From Microbacterium sp. EST19A (GTDB lineage Bacteria; Actinomycetota; Actinomycetes; Actinomycetales; Microbacteriaceae): a stretch of DNA of 64,000 bases. Positions 6,832-15,688 of this stretch are shown in pieces; within the stretch, counting starts at the first letter, position 1, and each line of letters starts with the position of its first letter. Position numbers and translations under genes: made by a program. The notes under the pieces are model-generated. The model had not been told where the DNA came from, did no database searches, and was given only the letters and a program-made list of their open reading frames with translations. The stretch is taken from contig NZ_JAHXYZ010000001.1 in assembly GCF_019969685.1 (NCBI RefSeq), forward strand, positions 1,426,001 through 1,490,000, written 5' to 3'.

Positions 6832-9789
6832 ATGCTGACGCTCCTCGCCGTGTTCCTCCTCGGGTCTCTGCTCATGCCCGTGCTGGTGCGCTGGCTGGGT
6901 TCGCAGGCGTTCATCATCGCGGCGCTCATTCCGGCCGCGGCATTCATCCACGCGCTGGTGCGCACTCCCGAGGTCCTGAGCGGTTCGCCCCCGTTCGTCT
7001 CGGTCCCGTGGATCCCTCAGCTCGGCCTGAACCTGTCCATGAACATGGACGTGCTCGGGTGGGTGCTCACGCTGATCGTCACCGGCGTCGGGGCACTCGT
7101 GCTGTTCTACTGCCGCTGGTACTTCCTCGACGACACGAACGGGATCGGCTCGTTCGCCGGCGTGCTGCTCGGCTTCGCCGGTGCCATGTACGGCCTCGTC
7201 CTCACCGACGACCTGGTGATGCTCGTGATGTTCTGGGAGGTGACGAGCATCCTCTCGTACCTCCTCATCGGCCACTACCGGCGCCGCGCGGCCAGCCGAC
7301 GTGCCGCCCTGCAGGCGCTGCTCGTGACGACGCTCGGCGGTCTCGTGATGTTCGTCGGCGTGGTGCTGCTCGTGGTGGACGCCGGCACGTCGAGCATCCG
7401 CGAGATCCTGGAGATCGTTCCGACGGGACCGATGGTCGACGCGGCCATCGTCATGCTGCTGATCGGCGCGATCAGCAAGTCGGCGCTGTTCCCGTTCCAC
7501 TTCTGGCTGCCGGGCGCGATGGCTGCTCCGACTCCGGTGAGCGCCTACCTGCACGCCGCGGCGATGGTGAAGGCGGGTATCTACCTCATCGCCCGCTTCG
7601 CCCCGATCTTCGCGTTCAGCGGACCATGGCGGCCGATCGTGATCACCCTCGGCATCATCACCATGCTTTTGGGTGGCATCCAGGCGCTGCGCGAGACCGA
7701 CCTGAAACGCATCCTCGCCTTCGGCACCGTGAGCCAGCTCGGCTTCTTCGCGATCGTCGTCGGATACGGCACGCAGGCCACTGCTCTCGCCGGCCTCGCG
7801 CTGGTCATCGGTCATGCGCTCTTCAAGTCGGCTCTCTTCCTGATCGTGGGCGTGATCGACCGCCAGCTCTCCACACGTGACATCACCGAGCTCTCGGGTG
7901 TCGGGCGACAGGCACCCGTCATGGCGACAGCGGCGTTCATCTCGGTGGCGTCCATGGCCGGCATCGCCCCGACTCTCGGCTTCGTCGCCAAGGAGTCCAC
8001 GCTCACCGCTCTGCTCGAAGACGCGCAGTACGGGTCGCCGTGGGGTCTGGTCGCGATCATCGGCGTCAGCGTCGGTTCCATGCTCACCGCGGCATATGGC
8101 ATCCGCTTCCTCTGGGGTGCGTTCTGGACCAAGCGTGACGAGCAGGGACAGCGCCTGCCCGACACCGCCTGGCCCGACCCTCCCGTCGGCTTCCTGTCGG
8201 CGCCGATCATCCTCGCCGGACTCACGCTCGCCGCCGGCATCGGCGCTCCCGCCCTCGATCACGCCCTGCAGGGGTATGCGGTCACCGCGACGCCGGGACT
8301 CGACGCCGCGGGCGAGGCCGTCGAGGGGCCGGGGCACCTGGCGCTCTGGCACGGGCTCGAACCGGCCCTCGGCATCTCGATCCTGTCGATCCTGCTCGGT
8401 TTCGGCGTCTTCTGGCTCTCGCGCCGCACCGGCTGGGACGCCAAGGCGCGGATGCTGCCGTTCACGGCCGCGGACGCGTACTACCTCGTCATGCGCGGCA
8501 TCGACCGTCTGTCGGTGCTCAGCACGACGCTCACCCAGCGCGGTTCGCTGCCGGTCTACGTCGGGACGATCTTCGTGGTCTTCGTCGCCGCCGAGGTGAC
8601 CGCGCTGATCGCGAGCGACGTGGACCGCTACAACCTCTCGGCGTGGCACACACCCGCGCAGATCGCCGTCGCGCCGATCATGGCCGTCGCCGGCGTCTTC
8701 GCCGTCCGCGCGCAGAAGCGGTACACGGGCGTGGTGCTGGTCTCGGTCACCGGGCTCGGCATGGTCGCGCTGTTCGCGACGAGCGGCGCCCCCGATCTGG
8801 CCCTCACGCAGATCCTCGTCGAGACCGTCACCATGGTGACGTTCGCCCTCGTGCTGCGCCGACTCCCCGCGCGGATGGGCGAGCACAATGCCTCCGTCGG
8901 CCGGATCCCGCGCGCGCTGCTCGCGATCGGCGTCGGTGTGACCATGGCCTTCGTCGCCGTCGTCGCGACCCAGTCACGCGTCGCCGATCCGATCTCCGCC
9001 GCCTTCCCGAAGCTCGCATACGAGCTCGGGCACGGCAAGAACGTCGTCAACGTCGCGCTCGTCGACCTCCGCGGGTGGGACACGATGGGCGAGCTGTCGG
9101 TGCTGGTGCTCGCGGCGACCGGGGTCGCGTCCCTCGTATTCGTCACGCATCGCGCCGATCTGCTCGCCGCGACCAAGGTGCTGCCCCGCGCGACGCGCAA
9201 GGCCGCCCGCAGCCGTCCCCTCGTGGAGACCACCGAGGGCATCCGCTTCCAGACCTCCGAGAACCAGGACAGCCCGCGGGCGTGGCTCGTCGGCGGTCAG
9301 AAGATGAAACCGGAGAACCGGTCGATCCTGCTCGAGGTGATCGTCCGCATCCTGTTCCACACGATCATCGTCGTGTCGATCTTCCTGCTGTTCGCCGGGC
9401 ACAACCTCCCCGGCGGTGGGTTCGCGGGCGGGCTGGTCGCCGGCATGGCGCTGGTCATGCGGTACATCGCCGGCGGACGGTGGGAGCTCGGCGCCGCCGC
9501 CCCGACGGATGCCGGTCGCCTGCTGGGCACCGGCCTGATCCTCGCGGTCGGCACCGCCGTCATCCCGCTCTTCTTCGGCCTCGCGCCTCTCACGAGCTCG
9601 TTCTGGGAGTGGGAGATCCCCGGCATCGGACACATGGAGTTCGTCACCTCGACCATCTTCGACATCGGCGTCTACCTCGTCGTGATCGGGCTCGTCCTCG
9701 ACGTGCTGCGCAGCCTCGGCGCCGAGGTCGACCGCCAGTCCGCGCTCCGCCCCCAGGAGAGCCCGACGCAGAGCGGGGTGCGCAGCTGA
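6832..9789 (+). CDS. mrpA: Na+/H+ antiporter subunit A fused to subunit B
   Basis: This 985-residue protein is the large proton-channel subunit of the Mrp (Mnh) complex. Residues 1 to about 640 are a NuoL-like core with the conserved TM5 region (LVMLVMFWEVTSILSYLLIGHY) and the proton-path segment KSALFPFHFWLPGAMAAPTPVSAYLHAAAMVKAGIYL. The MrpA-specific C-terminal part follows. From about residue 825 (KPENRSILLEV) the sequence is a complete MrpB domain including FAGHNLPGGGFAGGLV. The fusion explains why no separate mrpB is present. GAGGGAG precedes the ATG. It is the first gene of a tightly overlapping operon that exchanges cytoplasmic Na+ for protons. Confidence 0.95.
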   Translation: MLTLLAVFLLGSLLMPVLVRWLGSQAFIIAALIPAAAFIHALVRTPEVLSGSPPFVSVPWIPQLGLNLSMNMDVLGWVLTLIVTGVGALVLFYCRWYFLDDTNGIGSFAGVLLGFAGAMYGLVLTDDLVMLVMFWEVTSILSYLLIGHYRRRAASRRAALQALLVTTLGGLVMFVGVVLLVVDAGTSSIREILEIVPTGPMVDAAIVMLLIGAISKSALFPFHFWLPGAMAAPTPVSAYLHAAAMVKAGIYLIARFAPIFAFSGPWRPIVITLGIITMLLGGIQALRETDLKRILAFGTVSQLGFFAIVVGYGTQATALAGLALVIGHALFKSALFLIVGVIDRQLSTRDITELSGVGRQAPVMATAAFISVASMAGIAPTLGFVAKESTLTALLEDAQYGSPWGLVAIIGVSVGSMLTAAYGIRFLWGAFWTKRDEQGQRLPDTAWPDPPVGFLSAPIILAGLTLAAGIGAPALDHALQGYAVTATPGLDAAGEAVEGPGHLALWHGLEPALGISILSILLGFGVFWLSRRTGWDAKARMLPFTAADAYYLVMRGIDRLSVLSTTLTQRGSLPVYVGTIFVVFVAAEVTALIASDVDRYNLSAWHTPAQIAVAPIMAVAGVFAVRAQKRYTGVVLVSVTGLGMVALFATSGAPDLALTQILVETVTMVTFALVLRRLPARMGEHNASVGRIPRALLAIGVGVTMAFVAVVATQSRVADPISAAFPKLAYELGHGKNVVNVALVDLRGWDTMGELSVLVLAATGVASLVFVTHRADLLAATKVLPRATRKAARSRPLVETTEGIRFQTSENQDSPRAWLVGGQKMKPENRSILLEVIVRILFHTIIVVSIFLLFAGHNLPGGGFAGGLVAGMALVMRYIAGGRWELGAAAPTDAGRLLGTGLILAVGTAVIPLFFGLAPLTSSFWEWEIPGIGHMEFVTSTIFDIGVYLVVIGLVLDVLRSLGAEVDRQSALRPQESPTQSGVRS

Positions 9790-10343
9790 TGGACGTCTCG
9801 CTCACCCTGATCGTCGTGATGGCGGTGCTCTTCGCGTGCGGTGTGTACGCGATGCTCGAGCGCAGCCTGACCCGCGTGCTGATCGGCTTCCTGCTGCTGG
9901 GCAACGCGACGAATCTGCTGCTGCTGATCGTGATGGGCGTGCCGGGCAACGCGCCGTTCTACGGCGCCGAGGGTGAGGTCAGCGATCCGCTCCCGCAGGC
10001 GCTGACCCTCACGGCCATCGTGATCACGTTCGCTGTCTCGGCGTTTCTCCTCGCCCTGATCTACCGCTCCTGGCAGCTGGGCCAGGCCGACACCGTCGAG
10101 GACGACGCGGCCGACATCGCGCTCCGCGAGCGCACCGACGCCGACGAGGACGTGCTGGAGGACGACGCGAACCTCGAAGAGGAGGCGACGACCGACTTCG
10201 TGGGCGTGCAGACCGCTCCGATCACGGTGCTGCACATGCGCGACCACCCGGCGATCCACGACGATGCGCCGTTCGACGCAGCAGACGTGCGCCCCGCCGA
10301 CCGCCCCGCCGACCGCCCCGAGAACGAGGAGGACCGGCCATGA
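9789..10343 (+). CDS. mrpC: Na+/H+ antiporter subunit C with a long acidic tail
   Basis: Residues 1-100 are the three-span MrpC core, a NuoK homologue (GVYAMLERSLTRVLIGFLLLGNATNLLLL). The remaining 85 residues are a cytoplasmic tail rich in Asp and Glu that ends in a proline-acidic repeat (ADRPADRPENEEDRP). Typical MrpC is about 110 residues, so the tail is an extension of unknown use. The ATG overlaps the mrpA stop as TGATG, indicating translational coupling. Confidence 0.93.
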   Translation: MDVSLTLIVVMAVLFACGVYAMLERSLTRVLIGFLLLGNATNLLLLIVMGVPGNAPFYGAEGEVSDPLPQALTLTAIVITFAVSAFLLALIYRSWQLGQADTVEDDAADIALRERTDADEDVLEDDANLEEEATTDFVGVQTAPITVLHMRDHPAIHDDAPFDAADVRPADRPADRPENEEDRP

Positions 10344-11890
10344 CCGCCCTCGTCCCGCTCCTCGTCGCCCTGCCGCTGCTCGGTGCGGCCGTCACTCTCG
10401 TCTTCGGCCGCAACGCCCGCCTGCAGGTGTTCGTCACGGTCGCCACTCTCGCGATCGTGTCGGTGATCGCCGCGATCCTGCTGGTGGTGGTGGATGCCGG
10501 TGCGCCGCTCGCCGTCTCGGTCGGCGGCTGGCCGGTGCCTTTCGGCATCGTGCTGTACGTCGATCGGCTGTCGGCGCTGCTCGTGCTGGTGTCGAGCATC
10601 GTGTTGCTCGCCGTCCTCCTCTTCTCGATCGGCCAGGGCGTCGCCGACGGCGCCGACGAGACGCCGATCTCGATCTTCAACCCCTCGTACCTGATCCTCG
10701 CGGCGGGCATCTTCAACGCGTTCATCGCGGGCGACCTGTTCAACCTCTACGTCGGCTTCGAGATCCTGCTCGTGGCGTCGTACGTGCTGATCACGCTGGG
10801 CAGCACCGAGTCCCGCATCCGCACCGGCGCGGTCTACATCGTCGTCTCGCTGGTGTCGTCGATCCTGTTCCTCGCCTCGATCGCCATGATCTACGGCGCA
10901 CTCGGCACCGTGAACATGGCCCAGATCGCCGAGCGGATGTCGGAGCTCCCGCAGGAGACGCAGCTCGTGCTGCACCTCATGCTCGTGATCGCCTTCGGCA
11001 TCAAGGCGGCCATCTTCCCGGTGTCGTTCTGGCTGCCGGACTCGTACCCGACCGCCCCGGCCCCGGTCACGGCGGTGTTCGCCGGATTGCTGACCAAGGT
11101 CGGCGTCTACGCGCTGATCCGCACCGAGACGCAGCTCTTCGCGTCGAACAGCATCGACACCCTGCTGCTGATCATCGCCCTCGCGACCATGATCATCGGC
11201 GTGCTCGGCGCCGTCGCGCAAGCCGAGCTGAAACGCATCCTGTCGTTCACCCTCGTGAGCCACGTCGGGTACATGATCTTCGGTCTGGCGATCGCCACAC
11301 CCGCCGCGATCGGCGCGACGGTGTACTACATCGTCCACCACATCGTCGTGCAGACGACCCTGTTCCTCGCCGTCGGACTCGTCGAGCGTCGAGCCGGCAG
11401 TACGTCCATCCTGCGGGTGAAGGGCCTGCTCAAGGTCGCGCCGGTGATCGCCGTGCTCTACTTCGTGCCGGCCATCAACCTCGGTGGACTGCCACCCTTC
11501 TCGGGGTTCATCGGCAAATTCGCGCTGTTCGAGGCAGCGGCATCCGTCGGCACCCCCCTCATGATCGTGCTGATCATCGGCGGCATCGTCACCTCGCTGC
11601 TGACGCTGTACGCGCTGATGCGCGCCTGGAACCTGGCGTTCTGGCGCGAGGAGGAGGACTCCACCGAGACCGAGAGCCGCATCTCGTACCTCGGCAGCGC
11701 GCCCGCCGCCGACGAGCAGCAGAAGACGCGCCGCATCCCGAAGATCATGACGGTCGCCACCGGAGGGATGGTCGCGGTCACACTCGCGCTGACGATCTTC
11801 GCCGGTCCTCTGTACGCGCTCTGCGACCGCATCGGCGCGGGGCTGCTCCAGCCCGTGAGCCTCGTGCAGCTGGAAGACGAGGTGGGCTGA
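10340..11890 (+). CDS. mrpD: Na+/H+ antiporter subunit D
   Basis: This 516-residue NuoN/NuoM-like subunit has about 14 spans. The conserved glutamate of TM5 lies in GDLFNLYVGFEILLVASYVL, and the lysine-bearing motif is in FGIKAAIFPVSFWLPDSYPTAPAPVTAVFAGLLTKVGVYALIR. It forms a second proton channel of the Mrp complex. A charged cytoplasmic segment (EEEDSTETESRISYL, then KTRRIPK) precedes the last helix. It starts with ATGA overlap on mrpC. Confidence 0.95.
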   Translation: MTALVPLLVALPLLGAAVTLVFGRNARLQVFVTVATLAIVSVIAAILLVVVDAGAPLAVSVGGWPVPFGIVLYVDRLSALLVLVSSIVLLAVLLFSIGQGVADGADETPISIFNPSYLILAAGIFNAFIAGDLFNLYVGFEILLVASYVLITLGSTESRIRTGAVYIVVSLVSSILFLASIAMIYGALGTVNMAQIAERMSELPQETQLVLHLMLVIAFGIKAAIFPVSFWLPDSYPTAPAPVTAVFAGLLTKVGVYALIRTETQLFASNSIDTLLLIIALATMIIGVLGAVAQAELKRILSFTLVSHVGYMIFGLAIATPAAIGATVYYIVHHIVVQTTLFLAVGLVERRAGSTSILRVKGLLKVAPVIAVLYFVPAINLGGLPPFSGFIGKFALFEAAASVGTPLMIVLIIGGIVTSLLTLYALMRAWNLAFWREEEDSTETESRISYLGSAPAADEQQKTRRIPKIMTVATGGMVAVTLALTIFAGPLYALCDRIGAGLLQPVSLVQLEDEVG

Positions 11891-12495
11891 TGGCGCGTGA
11901 CACCCGACGTCACCTCTGGCGCGACATCCGCGTGCAGCTGCCGTTCCTGGCGTGGCTCGTCGTGCTGTGGATGCTGCTGTGGGCGCAGTTCACCGTGCTG
12001 TCGTTCCTCACCGGACTCATCGTCGCGGTGTTCGTCACGCGCGTGTTCCGCCTGCCGACGGTCGCGCTGTCCGGGCGGATCAACCTCTGGTACACGGCCC
12101 TGTTCGTGGTGCAGTTCCTGTTCGCGGTGCTGCGCGGTGCCCTCTCGGTCACGCGACAGGTGTTCGACTTCCGCCGCCAGCCCGGCGCCGCGATCATCGC
12201 GGTGCCCCTGCGCTACGCCGACGACCTCGTGATGACGCACGTCGCCGTCACGTCGTCGCTCATCCCCGGCTCGCTCATCGTCGAGGCCGACCGTGATCGT
12301 CGCATCCTGTACCTGCACGTGATCGGCGTGCGTGATGCGGCAGACGTCGAGATGCAGCGCGCCGGCGTGCTCCTCTGGGAACGTCGGATCGTGCGTGCGC
12401 TGGGAGACCCGGCGCAGTACCGTGCACTCAAGGCCGACGAGAGAGCCGGGCTCGTCGGCGGCACCGGCGGACGCGCGAAGGGCGGTGCACGATGA
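11890..12495 (+). CDS. mrpE: Na+/H+ antiporter subunit E
   Basis: The 201-residue protein has N-terminal membrane helices (about residues 17-60 and 70-95), then the soluble MrpE domain with the conserved stretch ATTSLIPGSL-like AVTSSLIPGSLIVEADRDRRILYLHVI. It is about 40 residues longer than the Bacillus form because of a C-terminal extension that ends in Gly/Arg (GGTGGRAKGGAR). It overlaps the mrpD stop as TGATG and is needed for assembly of the complex in studied species. Confidence 0.93.
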   Translation: MARDTRRHLWRDIRVQLPFLAWLVVLWMLLWAQFTVLSFLTGLIVAVFVTRVFRLPTVALSGRINLWYTALFVVQFLFAVLRGALSVTRQVFDFRRQPGAAIIAVPLRYADDLVMTHVAVTSSLIPGSLIVEADRDRRILYLHVIGVRDAADVEMQRAGVLLWERRIVRALGDPAQYRALKADERAGLVGGTGGRAKGGAR

Positions 12496-12761
12496 ACATC
12501 CTCCTGATGGCGATCATGATCGTGTTCGGTGTCGCGGCGATCCTCACCGTGATCCGGATCATCCGCGGACCGTCGATCCTCGACCGTGCCGTCGCCTCCG
12601 ACGTGCTGCTCACCGAGGTGATGTGCGTCCTCGGCGCAGAGATGGCGATCAACGGGCACACCCGCAACATCCCGGTGCTGCTGATCATCGCCGCGATCGG
12701 GGTGTTCGGCTCGATCGCCGTCGCCCGCTTCGTCGCGAGAAGGGACAACACGACGCAATGA
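12492..12761 (+). CDS. mrpF: Na+/H+ antiporter subunit F
   Basis: This 89-residue protein of three spans has the family motif RIIRGPSILDRAVASDVL (residues 20-37). MrpF is a small subunit next to MrpA and MrpE in the Mrp assembly. The start codon overlaps the mrpE stop as ATGA, and its stop overlaps the mrpG start in the same way. Confidence 0.93.
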   Translation: MNILLMAIMIVFGVAAILTVIRIIRGPSILDRAVASDVLLTEVMCVLGAEMAINGHTRNIPVLLIIAAIGVFGSIAVARFVARRDNTTQ

Positions 12762-13147
12762 ACGTGCTCGGTCTCCTGATCCCCGACGCCGTCATCGATG
12801 TGGCGGTGCTCGTCCTCATCCTGCTCGGCGCCCTGCTGTGCCTGTCTGCCGCGGTCGGCCTTCTGCACTTCCGCGATGTGCCGTCCCGCCTGCACGCGGC
12901 GACCAAGCCGCAGGTGCTCGGGCTGCTGTTGATCTGCGTCGCCATCGCGCTGTCGCAGCGCTCGATCGGCGGCATCCTGATCGGGCTCGTGCTCGTGGCC
13001 CCGATCGTGCTGATGCAGTTCGCGACGGCGCCGCTGTCGGCGCACATGGTCGGCCGACAGGCCTATCGCAACGGCACGACCGATGAGCGCAGCCTCATCG
13101 TCGACGAGCTGGCCGAGTCGAAGCAGACCCCTCCCGGAGCGGGGTAG
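12758..13147 (+). CDS. mrpG: Na+/H+ antiporter subunit G
   Basis: This 129-residue protein of three spans carries the MrpG signature VGLLHFRDVPSRLHAATKPQVLGLLL (about residues 31-56). The last 30 residues are a charged tail. It is the last gene of the mrpA/B-C-D-E-F-G operon, whose six genes overlap end to start without gaps, as expected for subunits made in fixed ratio. The operon should give tolerance to alkali and sodium. Confidence 0.93.
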   Translation: MNVLGLLIPDAVIDVAVLVLILLGALLCLSAAVGLLHFRDVPSRLHAATKPQVLGLLLICVAIALSQRSIGGILIGLVLVAPIVLMQFATAPLSAHMVGRQAYRNGTTDERSLIVDELAESKQTPPGAG

Positions 13148-13155
13148 CGCGAGCT

Positions 13156-13719
13156 CTACGCCGCCGGCGTCGCTCCGTACCGCAGCCCGTCGAGCAGCAG
13201 CCCCACCATGCGGCTCGCGCGCGACGTGTCGGCGCTGCCGGGGGGCGGCACGCTGAGGTTCGCGATCGCGCCGATGAGCTCGATCGGATCGATTCCGCCC
13301 CTGATGGCGCCGGCTTTCGCGGCGGCGTCGAGCAGCTCGCCGAGTGCGGGTCCGGCGTTGCTCTCGAAGTAGTCGCGCAAACCGCTGTAGGCGGGCTCGC
13401 CCGAGCGGAGGGCGGACCCGAGCCCATGCTTCGTCGCCACGAATTCGGTATAGCGCTGGGCCCAGAGCGCGAGCGCTTCGAACGGCTCGTGGCTCTCGGC
13501 CAGCCGGGTGGCCTGAGCCGTCACGTCGTCGATCTCGCGCCGGAAGACGCCCGCGATCAGGTCGGAGCGCAGAGGGAAGTGCCGGTAGAGCGTCGCGGTT
13601 CCGACGCCGGCACGCGCAGCGATGGAGCGCACGCCCACATCGACGCCGTGCTCGGCGAACTCGTCCTTCGCCGCCGCCAGCAGAGCGTCGATGTTGCGCT
13701 GGGCATCGGCACGTGGCAT
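13156..13719 (-). CDS. TetR-family repressor, divergent from an aldo/keto reductase
   Basis: The 187-residue protein has a TetR helix-turn-helix at about residues 28-47 (SIAARAGVGTATLYRHFPLR) and a C-terminal ligand and dimer domain with a SxGxxxG-like ADTSRASRMVGLLLDGLRYG end, common in the AKR-linked subgroup. Two similar palindromes at 13747-13791, in the gap to the divergent reductase, are its likely operators. It probably represses both genes until an electrophile or similar ligand binds. The ligand is unknown. Confidence 0.9.
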   Translation of the reverse strand: MPRADAQRNIDALLAAAKDEFAEHGVDVGVRSIAARAGVGTATLYRHFPLRSDLIAGVFRREIDDVTAQATRLAESHEPFEALALWAQRYTEFVATKHGLGSALRSGEPAYSGLRDYFESNAGPALGELLDAAAKAGAIRGGIDPIELIGAIANLSVPPPGSADTSRASRMVGLLLDGLRYGATPAA

Positions 13720-13746
13720 CCGGTATCTCCTTGCTCGCTTGCTAAA

Positions 13747-13791
13747 CGGGACACTGTTCCGTATATTCGGATTTAACGGGACGGTGTTCCG
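13747..13791. promoter_or_regulatory. Tandem TetR operators
   Basis: CGGGACACTGTTCCG (13747-13761) and CGGGACGGTGTTCCG (13777-13791) are near-palindromes spaced exactly 30 bp apart, about three helical turns, within a longer direct repeat. They lie between the divergent TetR and aldo/keto reductase genes. Confidence 0.8.
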
Positions 13792-13838
13792 CTTACATCT
13801 TCACACGATATCCCGGTGGATGCCGGCAAGGAGGACTC

Positions 13839-14864
13839 ATGCAGTACCGCACTCTCGGTCGGACGGGGATCAAGGTGACTCCGTACGCGCTCGGCGCGAT
13901 GATGCTCGGCTCGCTCGGCAACCCGGATCGATCGGAAGGCATCCGCATCATCCATCGCGCCCTCGACGGAGGCGTGAACTTCATCGACACGGCCGATCGC
14001 TACGGCGACTCGGAGGAGGTCGTCGGGGAGGCGCTCAAAGGCCGTCGCGACGACGTCGTGCTCGCCACGAAGTTCTGGGGTCCCGTGGATGACGACGTCA
14101 ACCACCGCGGCGCATCCCGCCGGTGGATCGTGCAGGCTGTCGAGCGATCGCTGCGCCGGTTGCAGACCGACCACATCGACCTCTATCAGCTGCATCGCCC
14201 CGACCCGGAGACCGACATCGAAGAGACCCTCTCGGCGCTCACCGACCTCGTGCGGCAGGGGAAGGTGAGAGCGATCGGCTCATCGTCGATGCGCGGCTCC
14301 GAGATCGTCGAGGCGCAGTGGGTGGCCGAGCGCCGCGGCTTCGAGCGCTTCCGCACGGAGCAGCCGAACTACTCGATCCTCGACCGAGAGATCGAGCGCG
14401 AGATCCTGCCCGTGGCCCAGCGGTACGGCATGGGCACCCTCGTCTACAGCCCGCTGGCAGGCGGCACCCTCACCGGTCGGTACCGTGCCGGGCAGGCGAA
14501 CGACAACTTCCGTGCAGAGCGCACGGGCATGCGTCACTTCCGCGACGAGCGCCGGCTGGCCGCCGTCGAGCAGCTCGTGGCCCTCTCCGACGAGATCGGC
14601 ATCCCGCTCACCCACCTCGCGATGGCCTTCGTCGTCGCGCATCCGGGTGTGACCTCGGCGATCGCGGGCCCGCGCACCATGGAGCAACTCGAAGACACTC
14701 TCGCGGGTGCCGACGTGGTCCTGTCGGATGAGGTGCTCGACCGCATCGACGCGATCGTGCCGCCCGGGGAGAGCATCGGCGCCATGGACATGGTCTACCG
14801 CGGTGTCGAGATCGGCGACAGCCGCATGCGACGCCGGGTGCCCTCGGAGCGCGGGGCGGCGTAG
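13839..14864 (+). CDS. Aldo/keto reductase
   Basis: This 341-residue protein is a (beta/alpha)8 NADPH-dependent reductase. The catalytic tetrad is visible as D50 and Y55 (FIDTADRYGDSEE), K78 (ATKFWG) and H119 (YQLHRPD). Cofactor-binding segments follow in YSPLAGGTLTGRYR and PGVTSAIAGPRTMEQLED. The form is YajO/AKR11-like. Such enzymes reduce aldehydes and ketones, often in detoxification. GGAGG lies upstream of the ATG. Control by the divergent TetR through the tandem operators is likely. The physiological substrate cannot be read from sequence. Confidence 0.92.
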   Translation: MQYRTLGRTGIKVTPYALGAMMLGSLGNPDRSEGIRIIHRALDGGVNFIDTADRYGDSEEVVGEALKGRRDDVVLATKFWGPVDDDVNHRGASRRWIVQAVERSLRRLQTDHIDLYQLHRPDPETDIEETLSALTDLVRQGKVRAIGSSSMRGSEIVEAQWVAERRGFERFRTEQPNYSILDREIEREILPVAQRYGMGTLVYSPLAGGTLTGRYRAGQANDNFRAERTGMRHFRDERRLAAVEQLVALSDEIGIPLTHLAMAFVVAHPGVTSAIAGPRTMEQLEDTLAGADVVLSDEVLDRIDAIVPPGESIGAMDMVYRGVEIGDSRMRRRVPSERGAA

Positions 14865-14892
14865 CCGGTCGCGCTCGTGGCGCGGACGAGTG

Positions 14893-15654
14893 TCAGAGCC
14901 CGTCGGCGAAGGCCTGGATCAGGCGCGCGGCGGGCTCCGAGTCGCTGATCAGGGTGCCGTGACCGTGGTCGGGGATGATCTTCAGCTCGGCGCCGGGGAT
15001 GGCGTCGATGATGGTCTGGCACCAGGCCGGTGTCGCGAGCGGGTCGTCCTCGCCACGCAGCACGAGCACGGGGCAGTGGATGCGCACGAAGGCATCCTCC
15101 GGCTCGTGCACGATGGTCGCGCGGATCTTGCGGATCAGGTGCGGTCCACCGCGGAGGTACTCCCGCGCCCCGCGCCAGATCACGAGCGGCCGCTCGCCGA
15201 GCAGGTCGATGAGCAGGTAGCGCGCCTGCGAGGCGACGTTGCGCGCGGCCTTGTCGACCGTCGGGCCGGCGAGGATCGCCCCCTCGACGAGCGACGGATG
15301 CCGTGCCGCCAGCTCTGCCGCGATCTGGCTCCCCATGGAGTGACCGATGACCACGACGGGTCCCGAGTCCACGTGACGCAGGTAGGCGGCGACGAGGTCG
15401 GCGTGCCGTTCCATCGTGAGGTTGCGGGTGGGCTCGGGAGCCTCGCCGAACCCGGGCAGGTCGAGCGCGATGACCCGGCCCTTCAGTCGCTGCACCACGT
15501 CGAGGTAGACGCTGCGCCCCATGCCGATGCCGTGCAGCAGCAGGAAGGTGTGGTCGCCCTCTCCGAAGCTCTCGGCGATGAGGGTCGCCCCGGCGTGCTC
15601 GAACTCGAGCAGGGTGACGGGGGTGCCCGCGGGGGCGAGGTAGCTGGTCGGCAC
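14893..15654 (-). CDS. Alpha/beta hydrolase
   Basis: This 253-residue protein has the alpha/beta hydrolase core: oxyanion-hole HGIGMG (41-46), nucleophile elbow GHSMGS with Ser106, acid Asp in RGEDDPLATP, and a catalytic His in PDHGHG. It starts with GTG at 15654. Its order resembles the MhpC/BphD and lactonase-like subgroup. It follows the penicillin acylase-family gene on the same strand after 34 bp, so the two hydrolases may be co-transcribed. Substrate unknown. Confidence 0.88.
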   Translation of the reverse strand: MPTSYLAPAGTPVTLLEFEHAGATLIAESFGEGDHTFLLLHGIGMGRSVYLDVVQRLKGRVIALDLPGFGEAPEPTRNLTMERHADLVAAYLRHVDSGPVVVIGHSMGSQIAAELAARHPSLVEGAILAGPTVDKAARNVASQARYLLIDLLGERPLVIWRGAREYLRGGPHLIRKIRATIVHEPEDAFVRIHCPVLVLRGEDDPLATPAWCQTIIDAIPGAELKIIPDHGHGTLISDSEPAARLIQAFADGL

Positions 15655-15688
15655 CCGACAACGTTAGTCGACGGTGCTGGGCGGATGC

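Noticed and set aside
13747..13791. Terminator reading of the palindromes between TetR and the aldo/keto reductase
   Set aside because: They lie between divergent start codons, where a terminator is not expected; regular 30-bp spacing fits operators.
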